64,000 nt of DNA from Aedes albopictus (GCF_035046485.1 NC_085138.1:449043204-449107203); one strand, 5' to 3'; positions 11,477 to 22,421 are shown, counted from the stretch's first letter. The notes: a model not told the origin generated them from the sequence alone. Translations and numbers: made by a program.

Positions 11477-12353
11477 CAGGGGATAGACAAAATGATCGGG
11501 ACAAGCAAAATTTTCACTTTTCAAAAAATGTTCAACTACCTGTAACTTTTTGAAAAGTGCTTCAAATTTTTTACTGTGAGTGCATCAAGTAGTTGTGCAT
11601 CAGTGGTTCAAATTTGAAAAAGATCGGGCCATTCTCCACGAAGTTATAAAGATTCTTGAAAAAGTTAAAATTATCCGATAGCAAACTTTGAGCTGTTATA
11701 TCTCCGGATTCAATAAACCGATTGAAATGAAATTTTGACCATTTATGACTTATATAATGAACTCTAGAAAACATTTGACTTAACTTGAAATTTTTAACCA
11801 GAGACAAAATTATAGCGATTTTAATTTTTTCACGATTTTTTAGTAAATTGGTTCATTTTTAATATGCATTCTATAACTTTTCCAATTTATTGGTGGCTAT
11901 GTTGTTACTTTCCTTCAAAACACATTTATATATAAGACAATTAGAGGGAAATTAAATGAACTATAATTTGCATCTTGAATTTTGAAACGATGTTGATATT
12001 TTGGAAAATTTGGTGTTTTATTAGAAAATAATCTAATCGTTATAATTTTCTTCCGTGTTAAAAATATTAAGTTAAGTCATAAATGGTAAAAATTTCATTT
12101 CAATCAGTTCATTGAATCTGGAGATATAACAGCTCAAAGTTTGCTATCGAATAATTTTACCTTTTTCAAGAATGTTTTTAACTTCGTGGAGAATGACCCG
12201 ATCTTTTCTAATTTTGGACCACTGATACACATCTACTTGATGAACCTCCAGTAAAAATTTGAGAATATTTGATGCACTTTTCGAAAAGTTACAGCTAGTT
12301 GAACACTTTTTGAAAAGTTAAAATTTTGCCTGTCCCGATCATTTTGTCTATCC
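11477..12353. mobile_element. TA-target MITE, family B
   Basis: Left end CAGGGGATAGACAAAATG after TA (11475-11476). The right end carries the inverted block CATTTTGTCTATCC and has lost its last few bases, where another element abuts at 12356. Long inverted arms include GATCGGGACA, GAAAAGT blocks and AGCTGTTATATCTCC. The termini and the internal GAAATGAAATTTTGACC motif resemble family A (57098-57858), so the two are probably related Tc1/mariner-type non-autonomous families. Confidence 0.78.
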
Positions 12354-12355
12354 TA

Positions 12356-12797
12356 CTGCCCATAACTGCATAACAGTCACATTCGACAAAAGTAGGCATG
12401 GGAGAAAATGGAGTTTAAAGTTTGCAACATGCGCTAGTATGGAGACGAAACGAAATTTCAAAAATTTGACAATAATTCAAAATTAATCCTATTGCAATAG
12501 AATTTTCTACAGCTCCTCTTGTATGCTGGACGAACAGTCAAAAAAATAATCAGACCAAAATATGAATGATGGTACGCTATAAGGGCAGTGAGTATTTCCA
12601 GTGTGACTGTTATGCGGTTACATTCATGAATATTAGCTAATGAGACAAAACGACTTGGTATTTGTTTCACATTTTACAGAACATACGTATAAAGTTCATT
12701 TGGGTAGATGAAAGTATTGATAATTAGGAGATGATCCCCAGTATTAACTCAATATTGGCAAAAACTGCAAATGTTACAATTATGCAGTTATGGGCAG
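12356..12797. mobile_element. MITE with CTGCCCATAAC termini
   Basis: Starts CTGCCCATAACTGCATAA and ends TTATGCAGTTATGGGCAG, an 18-bp perfect inverted terminus. TA precedes the left end and TG follows the right, so a TA duplication would need one mutation. It sits directly against the damaged end of the family B element and may have contributed to that damage. Confidence 0.72.
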
Positions 12798-12799
12798 TG

Positions 12800-13409
12800 T
12801 AGATCTCTGAACTTCTGGAGGAATCCCTGAAGAAATTCCAGATGGAATCTCTCAAGAAACATCTGCAGGAATCCTTTAAACCCCTGAAGAAATCTCTGAA
12901 GGATCTCCTGGACCAATACCTGAAGAAACTTTTGAGGGAACTCCTAGGCTCCTCTCGAAAGGGCCTCTTATAAGAATTCCTGACGGCACTTATAAACTCA
13001 TCCCTGGTGGAATACCTAAGGGCACTTCTGAAGCAATCCTTGATGAAACTTCTGGAGGCATTCCTGAATCCTCTTGGAATTACTGGGAAGATCCCAGTGA
13101 TCCAGTGATCCAGGAGGAATCTTAGAAGGAACTTTTTAAGGAATACCTGAATGCTCCCTGAAGGCATTCTTGAATCCTGTTGTAAGAATCTCCGAAGGAA
13201 TTCCTAGAGAGATCGCTAAAGAAATTCCTGAATAGATCTCTTCTTCTGGAGGAATCCCTGAAGAAATTCCAGGTGGAAGGAATCCTTTAAACCCCTGGAG
13301 AAGTCTCTGAAGGAACTCCTGGACCAATACCTGAAGCAAACCCCGAGGCTTAGGCTCCTCTCAAAATGGCCCCTTATAAGAATTCCTGACGGTACTTCTA
13401 TATCCATCC
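12800..13409. repeat. Higher-order GGAATTC array, units 1 and 2a
   Basis: Blocks AGATCTCT...CTTCTGGAGG recur at 12801, 13229 and 14226, with shared downstream text (CTTTAAACCCCTG, CTCCTGGACCAATACC, ATCCCAGTGATCCAG). The unit is about 430 bp. The second unit is cut by the hAT-type MITE at 13410. Confidence 0.7.
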
Positions 13410-14015
13410 CAGAGCGTTAATGATTAATCATAAATTTAATCATGATTAATGATTAATGATTAAGATTAATCAAAATCATTAATCATAATCACAAAAAAAT
13501 CTCATTTAATCATTAATCATTAATCTTAATCACATTATTTTTGCAATCTAATCATTAATCAGTAATCATAATCATAAGAAACAATATTAATCAATCATTA
13601 ATCATTCATCACCAAAAATAATTCATCATATAAAATTTATGATCCAATTTAAATTGGTTCAAATGCTGTTCTAAATAATATATTTTATGATTAATTTTTT
13701 AAAATCTCCCGGACAGAGTTACCGTTTACTTTTGAAACTTCAGAAACATGTTAAACAAAAAGTATATTTTAATCATTTCCATTTTTTTGTGATTGATTAA
13801 TCATGATTAATCATGATTTTTAATCAATGAGCCATTTTTAATCATTAATCATAATCAATAATCACAGATAAAACCAATGTTAATCATTAATCATAATCTT
13901 TAATCATCCTCAAAATCAAATTAATCATTAATCATAATCAATAATCACCAAAATTGGAATTTTAATCATCAATGATTAATCATGATTAAAAATTTTGTTA
14001 ATCATGAACGCTCTG
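13410..14015. mobile_element. hAT-type MITE built from TAATCATTA repeats
   Basis: Ends CAGAGCG and CGCTCTG with the 8-mer ATCCATCC on both sides (13402-13409 and 14016-14023). Nearly the whole interior is iterations of TTAATCATTAATCATAATCA in both orientations around an AT-rich centre. Excising it rejoins the interrupted minisatellite unit. The 8-bp duplication and CAG terminus support hAT. No coding frame. Confidence 0.85.
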
Positions 14016-14023
14016 ATCCATCC

Positions 14024-14735
14024 CTAGTGGAATACCTAAGGGAACTTCTGAAGCAATTGATGAAACTTCTGGAGGCATTCCCGAATCCTCCGGGAATTAC
14101 TGGGAAGATCCCAGTGATCCAGTGATCCAGGAAGAATCTTAGAAGGAACTTCTGAAGGAATACCTGAATGCTTTTTGGAGGCATTCTTGAATCCTGTTGT
14201 AAGAATCTTTGAAGGGATTCCTGGATAGATCTCTTAACTTCTGGAAGACTCCCTGACGAAATTCCAGGTGGAATCTCTCAAGAAACATCGGTAGGAATTC
14301 TATAAACCCCTGGAGAAGTCTCTGAAAGAACTCCTGAATCAATTTCTGAAGGAACTCATGAGGGAACTTTAAAAGGAATCCCTGGAGGAACTCCTAGACT
14401 CCTCTCTAAAGGGCCTTTTGTAGGAATTCCTGACGAATTTCTAAATCCATCCTTGTTGGAATATCTAAGGGAACATCTGAAGCACTCCCTGATGAAACCT
14501 CTGGAGGCATCCTTGAATCCTCCTGGAGCTACTGAAAAGATCCCATTTGGAGCAATCTATGAAGGAATTACTATACTGCTGAAATCCTCGAAAGAATTGC
14601 TGGATCCATTCCTGGCGGAACTTCTATACGAATAAATGAAGGCACTACTGAAAAAATCAATGACATATCTCAAGAGGCATTTCAAAGGGATAACAGGAGA
14701 AATGAAGAAACGCTGAACTCTTTGGAGCCAGAGGT
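14024..14735. repeat. Higher-order GGAATTC array, units 2b and 3
   Basis: Continues the array after the hAT-type insertion. The third unit begins near 14226. Confidence 0.7.
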
Positions 14736-14743
14736 ATCATATA

Positions 14744-15702
14744 CAGGGTGTTAGGTTCCTGAGTGCAAACTTTTTAAAGGGTGTTAGAGGACCATAAATG
14801 GAGAAAAAAATTGTTCTACGCATATGGTCAAATCTCAACCGTTACGTAGTTATTGAACTTCCCATGTTTTTGACTCTTATTGCCTTATCTGGCAACAACT
14901 TGAAAATGGTCAAACTTATCGAAGTTTTTTGACCCTTATTCGAAAGATTATTGAATTTTCTATCAAATGGCATCTTTGAGTCGATTGGTTTAGTTAAATA
15001 ACTAAGTTTTCTAGAGCAAATAGCTCAAAAGTAGTGTGTTTTAATTTATTTTCGTCAATTATCTTTGAAAAATGCGTAATAATTAAAAATTCTTTCTTTG
15101 GCAAAGTTGTGGCCCCTGTTCCACTCTACAATTCGTTCTTTGACATAAAACTTCTATCTCTTATCGTTTTGTTGCAATTTTGATTTAAACATCGCATTTC
15201 TTGTCATAAATTTGCAACTGTCATGGAAAGCACCTTTTTGCGCATGGTGCCGCACATTTAAATCAAAATTGCAAGAAAACGATAAGAGCTAGAAATTTGG
15301 TGTCAAAGAACGAATTGTAGATTGTAACAGGAGCCACAACTTTGCCACAGAAAGAATTTTAATTTATTACTCATCTTTCAAAGATAGTTGTTAAAAACCA
15401 TTAAAAATACACTATTTTTAGCTATTTTGCTCTAGAAAACTTAGTTATTTAACTAAACCAATCGATTCAAAGATGCCATTTGATAGAAAATTCAATAATC
15501 TTTCGAATAAGGGTAAAAAAACTTCGACAAGTTTGACCATTTTCAAGTTATTGCCAGTTAAGGCAATAAGAGTCAAAAACATGGGAAGTTCAATAACTAC
15601 GTAACGGTTGAGATTTGACCATATGCGTAGAACAATTTTTTTCACCATTTATGGTCCTCTATCACCCTTTAAAAAGTTTGCACTCAGGAACCTAACACCC
15701 TG
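14744..15702. mobile_element. 959-bp near-palindromic TA-flanked foldback
   Basis: Starts CAGGGTGTTAGGTTCC and ends GGAACCTAACACCCTG, with TA (possibly TATA) outside both ends. The two halves are inverted copies over more than 400 bp each, for example GCGCATGGTGCCGCAC lies near the symmetry centre. The inverted arms could fold into a very long hairpin if transcribed. Tc1/mariner-type by target site; no transposase. Confidence 0.88.
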
Positions 15703-15704
15703 TA

Positions 15705-15840
15705 TAGCCCGAACATAGAAACGGCTGTATAAATTAACACATTCAATAAAACATTATTCGACAAAGTTGTTGCAAATTTTTAAGGAAAAATGAGAATATT
15801 TGTATTTGAGACTTAATTGACAACATAGAACATCTTGAAC
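15705..15840. other. Short unassigned spacer
   Basis: Between the foldback and the 280-bp array. Nothing recognisable. Confidence 0.4.
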
Positions 15841-17070
15841 ACCATGAACTTCGGAGAAACGAAATAATAAATACCAGTTGTTCTAAAAGCTGAATTTAGA
15901 TTTGGGTTAGGTTCATAAGCATTCATTTGACCTTCGTCGAGAATATCAAAAAAATGTTCTATATTCTGGAATGTTCTAGGTGTTCCAAACTGTCCTATAG
16001 TTAAGTCCTTCAAATCTACAAAAATACTTCTAGGTGTTTTCGCTATAAATAATAGCATTGCGTAATCTACTGGGATACGTAAAGCTCTTGAACGCTACAA
16101 TGTCATTTATAGACCCTGTAGGGATATTCCAGGTCAGCCAAAAAACCTTGGAGTTCAGAACTTCAGGTCTACACTCGTGACAGTAACCATATCTGTTATA
16201 CTGAGTAACATTGCATAATCAACCGCAGTTACTGGACCAATCTGAACCATTGGGACATTCAGAGTCGTCCAAAATGTTCTAAAGTGAAGTTCTTCAAATC
16301 TACAAGAAAAACTTCATGTGTTTTCGCCATAAATAATAGTTTTGCTGGGATCAGTGAACCTCTTGAAATCTCATATGCCATTTGATTTAGTGACACTATA
16401 GTGATATTCCAGATTAGCCAAACTACATTGGAGTTCAGAACTTCACTACACTCATTACAGTAGCCGTATCTGCTATACTGAGTAACGTTCCATAGTCAAC
16501 CGCGGTTACTGGATTAACATGAAGGCTACTAGAAATTATTATAAACCTGTGAGACCTTCTGGGTCATCTAAACTATCTTATAATGAAGTCCTTCAAGTCT
16601 AAAAGAAGGGGAGCGGATCTGGTTTGATGGTTAGAACACTTGACTATCACGCCGAGGACCTGGGATCGAATCCCACTCTGCATGTTCTTCTTTCGGAAGG
16701 GAAGTAAAGCGTAGGTCCCGAGATGAACTAGCCTTGGGCTAAAAATCTCGTTAATACAGATAAAAAAAATAGTATTTCATAATCTGCTGGGGTCCGTGAA
16801 GCTCTTGAAATCTCAAATGTCATTTAGAGACACTATAGAAATATCCTAAATCAGCCAAACTATCTTGGAGCTCAGAACATCAGGCCTACACTCGTAACAA
16901 AAAGCGTATTTGAAATACTGAGCAACGTTGTATGTTTAACCGTGGTTACTGCCCATCTGAAGTCTCTCTTGAAATTTCAAATACCGTTTAGAGACACTAT
17001 AGGAGATTTCAAGGTCAGCAAAACTATCTTGGAGTTCCGATCTTCAGGTTATAGTTTGTGATAGTTCTAT
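15840..17070 (+). repeat. Tandem array of about 280-bp units
   Basis: The block GCCAAACTACATTGGAGTTCAG recurs at 16137, 16417, 16854 and about 17018. The first gap is 280 bp. The second is 437 bp and becomes about 275 bp once the 162-bp SINE at 16608-16769 is removed. Shared blocks include CTCTTGAAATCTCA, TTAGAGACACTATAG and CCGCGGTTACTGG. The last unit is shortened. Unit divergence suggests an old array that the SINE entered later. Confidence 0.75.
16608..16769 (+). mobile_element. tRNA-derived SINE
   Basis: A tRNA-like head contains an A-box-like GGTTTGATGGTTAG and a B box GGGATCGAATCCC (16671-16683), followed by a body with GACGAACTAGCC-type text and GGGCTAAAAATCTCG, ending in an A-rich tail. 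The same 3' module occurs at 738-802 and reversed at 22567-22620. Not a functional tRNA gene: the cloverleaf is incomplete and the tail is SINE-like. Confidence 0.82.
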
Positions 17071-17880
17071 CAGAAGCTAAGCGCATCCCGCAAAGGCTCC
17101 GTGCCACGAGCCGAAATGTGCAGGGATATGGACGGAAGCATCTTGATGGTCAAACGTGAGGTGATCGATAGACATGGGGGGGGCCAAGGCAGCGAGAGAA
17201 ATGACTTGGAAAGTGGAACCATCTCGGCAGGGGTCCTATTTTTGGGCACTTTTCTGCTATTACTCAGCTAATTCTGAACCAATTGACACAGCAGGTATTT
17301 GCAACGACCAGGAGGGCAACCCGCAAGGGTGGCGGACTAGGTGCAGAACGATCTGGAAAATGTGGGAGGCGGCCCAGGATAAGGAATGCAGCCACAAGCC
17401 GAGTGCTGTGGTGAAGTAATGTTGATTCAGTTTTATCATAATTGTTCTTAGATCCCAGTCTCTTTGTTTTTAAAAGAAAGATTAGAGAGTTGCGATGGAA
17501 CAATCGGAAAGATTTTAAGGAACATTTTGGAAAATATTTGAACATTTGTTAAAGTACCATATGAAAAAAAATTGTAATTCAAGCGTGAACTGTAATGTTT
17601 TTATTATTTTAAATAAATAAATCGAAAAAAAAACTAAATAAATGAATAAGATAAAATCATTACGGTTGGTAATGTTGTGTAACTCAAAACAGTAAAGAAG
17701 ATATAATATTACTTATTACGGCTGTAGACTCCATGTTATATGTTGCAGGAAGTGTACGATTTTGTATATCCCGAAGCTGTGTCATAGTCTCTGATTGTGT
17801 TCCGTGAGCTCCAGTAAGTATAATAGATTATGCAAAATAACTCTATAAAGTAACAACAGACACTTAAATTGCTGTGGATG
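17071..17880. other. Mostly unassigned, with one MITE fragment
   Basis: Contains the fragment described at 17208-17286. Otherwise no gene or repeat end that I can support. An 81-codon plus frame at 17174-17419 crosses that fragment and is not a gene. Confidence 0.4.
17208..17286 (-). mobile_element. Fragment of the 55.3-kb MITE family
   Basis: Blocks ATCTCGGCAGGGGTCC, GGGCACTTTTCTGCTAT and TCTGAACCAATTGA match the reverse complement of the right half of the element at 55322-55535. The left half is missing. Confidence 0.7.
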
Positions 17881-18166
17881 CTAGATTTGAAACATCATAA
17901 TAGTTTGGATGACCCCACTTGATCTGAGGATGTACATTGAACATTCAGAAAATTTACTGGACATGATAGATTACAGATTGTTACGTTCTATAATGAAAAA
18001 GGTTACTGCTACACCCGAAGACTTCAGAGTCTAAACTCAAGAACAGTTTGGATGACCTAGGATATCCCGACTGATCTGATACTGTCTATTAAACTTTCAT
18101 AAGACTTACTGGACATGATATATTACAAATCGTAGCTTTGTATAATGAAAGAAGTTTCCGTTATAC

Positions 18167-18714
18167 ACAGAAAAACTTGTAGTTAGAAGGCACAGAATGT
18201 TGTTAATTGACAAATTGAGAGAAGGATTTGTGAAAAAAAACGCGTTTTGGTGGGATTCGAACCCATCACCCCGTATTTGCTAGACTGATGCTTTAACCAA
18301 ATAAGCCACAGGACAGCTAATGATGCTGAGGAATAGAAAGCCAAACTGAACCCAAGCCCACACCATGAACATTCCTTTTTCACGAACCATCTCTCTTTCG
18401 GCTTAGATGCCAATCCACAACACACCCACGGTTGTGCCCAAGTCCTACAAGTGAGAGCGAATTGTTTTTATTTGGAGCCGAGACTTACTCTCGCACTCCG
18501 CACGCCTAGCCACCAAGCAGTCTGTTTGCTAGTGTCTAATTCAGTATGCGTCGAGGGCTCGACACGGTCGCACGCTCGACGACCATCTGCGCCGACGACG
18601 CAAGCTAGGGTATATGTTGCTGCTAATTCTGAGCCTTCTAACTAAGGTTTTCTGTATATTTATGACATGACATACCAGCAAATCTGATAAATGCCAGTAA
18701 AGGGCAACATCAGT
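18167..18714 (-). mobile_element. Composite insertion: inverted SINE plus forward SINE tail
   Basis: Left part is a minus-strand tRNA-derived SINE (B box read as GGGATTCGAACCC near 18252; 5' end with CTCTCTTTCG near 18400). Right part is the forward tail of the same family (TACCAGCAAATCTG, ATGCCAGTAAAGGG), with about 220 bp of unrelated GC-richer text between. The tandem-unit text GTTTCCGTTA(T/C)AC repeats at both outer edges (18154 and 18715), so this looks like one insertion event. Compare 39172-39549. Confidence 0.72.
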
Positions 18715-19476
18715 GTTTCCGTTACACCCGTAGACTTTAGGGTCTAAACTCAAGAACAGTTTGGATGACCTAGGATATCCCAACTGATCTTATACTGTCC
18801 ATTGAACTTTCAGAAGACTAACTGGACATGATAGATAACAATCTTTCATGGAGTACACAACTTTATATTTACACTTGCAATGCCAGCCTGCTACACTGAA
18901 TAATGATAAATAGTGAACTATTTTTACTAGTATTCTACAAAGACTTGTAGGCATTGTTCTGTACCTTTAATACATGTACGGTTGCTCAAACTTTTATGAA
19001 ACTCATTCTTTGAAATCTGTATTCATTGTAGTCATTATTTGTGCTATAAAAAGTTACGTTACCAGTTAGTCATACCAACCCAGATCCCTGAACTTCTGTG
19101 AAACTCAGAGACATTCCAAAATACCTTTGAGATATTTCAGGATTACTAAACTTCCCTACAACTTAGAACTTTCAGCTAAGGTGAAAATATGACAAAGCCA
19201 CATCTCCAGCACAAACCTGAAGGCAAATGTGGAACGCGAGGGTAAGGACTGCAGCCATGAAACAAGTGTTGTTGGGAAGAATTGTTGATTTAGTTTTATT
19301 ACAACTGTTACTTACGCTAAAAATGATATAGATACAATCATTACGATTGGTAATTTTGTGTAACTTAATATAGCCAAAACAAAATCCTCAATTGCTGTAG
19401 ATGCTAGACTTCAAACATCATAATAGTTGAGATGACCGCAGCATATCTGATGATGTCAATTGAACTTCAGAATATA

Positions 19477-19709
19477 GCGCATTTAGTTCACCACTGGACT
19501 ATCGCACTAGTTTTCACGAGTGCGAAAACGCTAATAAAAGTGCGCGATTGCATCAAATCAACTCGGTGTCTTCAGAGCACTTGTTCTCCATAGATTGAAG
19601 AAATAGTGCGCCGAAGACATCAACCTGATTTGATGCAATCGCGCACTTTTATTTACGCTTTCGCACTTATAATGTCGCAGTTCGCAGTCCAGTAGTGAAC
19701 TAAATGCGG
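19477..19709. mobile_element. Palindromic 233-bp MITE
   Basis: Starts GCGCATTTAGTTCACCACTG and ends with the inverted form (AGTAGTGAACTAAATGCGG). Inner arms share AGTGCGCGATTGCATC. TATA lies on both sides, compatible with a TA-target element. It interrupts the 145-bp tandem array, and its removal restores the period. Confidence 0.82.
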
Positions 19710-20079
19710 TATATTTACTGGACATGATAGATTACATATCGTAGCTTTGTATAATGAAAAAAGTTACCGTTACACCCATAGACTTAAGGATGTAATCTCA
19801 AGAAAAGTTTGGATGGTCTAGGATATCTCAACAGATCTGATACTGTCTATTGAACTTTCAGAAGACTTACTGGACATAATAGATTACAAATTGTAGCTTT
19901 GTATAATGAAAAAAGTTATCGTTACACCCTTAGACTTAAAGATCTAATTTCAAGTACAGTTTGGATGAACTAGGATATCCAGAAAAAATATTCTGCACTG
20001 CATCGTGTTCTACACTCTTCATGCTGTTGAGCACCAGAACTACAGAAATACGTAGAAAAAAAAAACTTTACCATAACGC

Positions 20080-20500
20080 TTGGAAAAATTCCGGCTGCAA
20101 AGGATTAAGTAATCCTTGTAGGAATTCAGGGAGCGATCCTTGAATAAATTCCAAGAGACATCCCAGAAAGAAACTCCTGGATTCACTCCTGAATTCTCTT
20201 CGAAGACTCTCAGAAGGAATTCCTGGAAAGATCACTGAGAAGGAACTACCGCAGCGATACCTGACGAAGCTCCGAGAGAAATCCAAACTTCAGAAGAAAT
20301 CCCAGAAGAAACTCCTAGACTAATATCCAAAGGACCTCGTATGGAAATCCCCCCTGAAGGAACTTCTGGATGAATTCCAGATAGGTCTTCTGGAGGCATC
20401 CCTGAATCCTCCTGGAAGAATCTATGAAGGAACTCTAGAAGTAATCCCTGAAGAAACTCCTGTCGGAATATCTGGGAGGTCTTCTGAAGAAATTGCAACG
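20080..20500. repeat. GGAATTC-type minisatellite tract
   Basis: Variants of GAAACTCCTGGA and GGAATTCCTGG. Minus-strand frames here are artefacts. Confidence 0.8.
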
Positions 20501-20504
20501 ATTT

Positions 20505-20880
20505 GACCCCGGGAGTTCTTGCTTGGTAACAGACGTTGGTCTTGAGCCAATGGTCGCTTCCGGAGTGAGACCTCGCCGGTACCAGGTCGCGTTAGTGGAG
20601 GAGAGTTTCGGATGTGGGAGTCCTAAAAATCTAGCGCCGGAGGTCCGTAGAGAAATGCACAGATGGATGTACTGGGCGGCACAGTTGGGCATTGGTTTTG
20701 GTCCAACTCTATTGGCTGCCTCGCCATGTGACCAGCTTGGGTTGGATCTAGGGCCAGATCGAGAAACTTTCCAAGATTGGTAGAGCAGAGCCTTGCTGAT
20801 GTGCGAGCCTCACCTTGGGACTTATACGGGTCACGGTGGTATAATCTGGCGTTACAGGAACCACTTCGGCCGGGATTCAA
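20505..20880 (+). other. GC-richer block with open frames, unidentified
   Basis: Base composition rises sharply against both flanks. One plus frame is open from about 20493 to 20783 (96 codons); a second plus frame, overlapping the first, is open to 20883, reads VRASPWDLYGSRWYNLALQ near its end and looks protein-like. No domain is recognised. The most likely origin is a fragment of a retroelement coding or 5' region, but this is inference from composition and codon-like texture only. Confidence 0.35.
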
Positions 20881-21119
20881 ATGACCGTCAAACAAAAAAA
20901 CCTCCAACACTTCTTGGAAAAGCTAAAAAATACTTGGCATGACACTTGTTCGCTGTCTCGTAGTCGGTCTTCAACTGTCGGCTCTTTGCGGCCTCACTAC
21001 TCGTTCACCCATATCATATCATGTGAACTTTATGTAAACCTAATATCACAGACAAACAGACGTAACACTTTGAAGAGATCTTGTACCGACTTTTCGAACC
21101 CTCTGAGCAGAACACCCTC

Positions 21120-21300
21120 TTCGAATGAGTGTAATCAGTTTCGTACCTTTTAATTCCGCCCGATGTTGCTTATCCACTGTGGAAGTGGATAACGGACACT
21201 GAGGAAGATTACAAGTGGTAGTCGAAATACGCGTATATGTAAAAGGATAAGCAACATAGGGCGGAATTAAAAGGTACGAAACTGATTACACTCATTCGAA
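21120..21300. repeat. 56-bp inverted repeat enclosing a hammerhead-like core
   Basis: Arms 21120-21175 and 21245-21300 match at 55 of 56 positions. The 69-base loop contains CTGAGGA (21199-21205), a six-pair stem (GATTAC at 21207-21212 with GTAGTC at 21218-21223), then GAAA (21224-21227) and a short ATAC/GTAT helix. This order fits a hammerhead ribozyme, with one extra A between CTGANGA and the stem. Penelope-like retroelements are known to carry hammerheads in terminal repeats that are often inverted, so a Penelope-type remnant is the working call. Confidence 0.55.
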
Positions 21301-21309
21301 CTTTGAAGA

Positions 21310-22420
21310 GTTTTCGATTCAAATCAAAGTCACAGAAACATGTTCGCCCAATGCTAAAAGGACAGAGTTTGGCCAACCATTAACTAGGTGGCAGTAGTGG
21401 ACAAACGTCAAACTCGAACAAAAACGATGCGAGCGCCACGGGTGGGCAGTTGACCAACTGCATCATTTTTTTTTTTCAATAGACCGTTAAATTGGTGTAC
21501 GATGGGAATTATCAGAGTGTTACGTCTGTTTGTCTGTGCTTATTCTGTTCAAACATTGAACATCGGCAAAACAGTGAAAATCGGCGGTGTAACAAACAGC
21601 GGCTTCGGCGTGAGACAACGGCAACGGCGGCGTGGTGCGATACTTCCTCTGTAATTAGCAAACTCCATGCCCACTTGTCAAAGATTGGGCACATGAGTTG
21701 AAGAAATCGTTATTGATAGTTGGTCAGATCAGGTTAGCAGCATTTCATTTGAATATATTAAAATGAATAAATTATCAAACCTGCCACAACGGCATGGCAT
21801 GTGCATTTCGAACTTTGAACCACGAGACTGGAGCAGTTGCAAAACAAAATAATTTACGAGTCAAAATGCTTGCACATTTGGTACCAATCAATGCGCATGT
21901 TCTTATCAACAGCTCCCGAACGTACCAGTAAATTCACGGCGAACAGCACTATGCAGAAACGGTTCTACCGAACGAAGGAGTATGGCATTTCATTCATAAT
22001 TGCACCGTCTTCGGTATAAGGATGAAACTTCCACAGAACGATGATCAGCTGGTTGAAAAGTGCTCAAAGATATCGAATCCGTTGAAGGGATTGTCATAGG
22101 GACAGAAGACTATTATTAATGCATTAAATGCGGCGTACGTGTGCACTTTTCACAAAAAACACGAAAGTAAGGACATTTTTAAATGGATATCATGCGGTTT
22201 CTGGGACAGAGCTTTTGTATACTTATTGGATCAGTATTCCAGCTGATGTAGCAGAGCTAATGTCAACCTTCATTGACCTCCTAATGCTTTTTAAAATAAC
22301 GACAACGTACCGAACAGTACAGGCCGTTGCAGCTAGACAAACGAAACTAGTCATGTACAAATGCATAAGACAGTTACAGATGTACGAAACATAAGATCAA
22401 AAAACAAACAATTAGTTACC
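21310..22420. other. No gene recognised
   Basis: Frames of 60-88 codons (for example plus 22128-22394) match no family. No reverse transcriptase or GIY-YIG motif is visible between the two hammerhead-like sites. Confidence 0.4.
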
Positions 22421-22421
22421 C

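Larger units (their letters stand above)
17880..20000 (+). repeat. Tandem array of about 145-bp units with insertions
   Basis: AGTTTGGATGACC-type blocks lie at 17904, 18047, 18760, 19427, 19808 and 19960. Uninterrupted gaps are 143 and 152 bp. The gap 19427-19808 falls to 144 bp after removing the MITE at 19477-19709. Each unit also carries TTACTGGACATGATAGATTAC and a GTATAATGAAAAAAG block. An array invaded by a SINE-derived insert and a MITE. Confidence 0.78.

Noticed and set aside
15445..15648. Minus-strand frame with hydrophobic text
   Set aside because: Lies in one arm of a palindromic MITE and is mirrored in the other arm.
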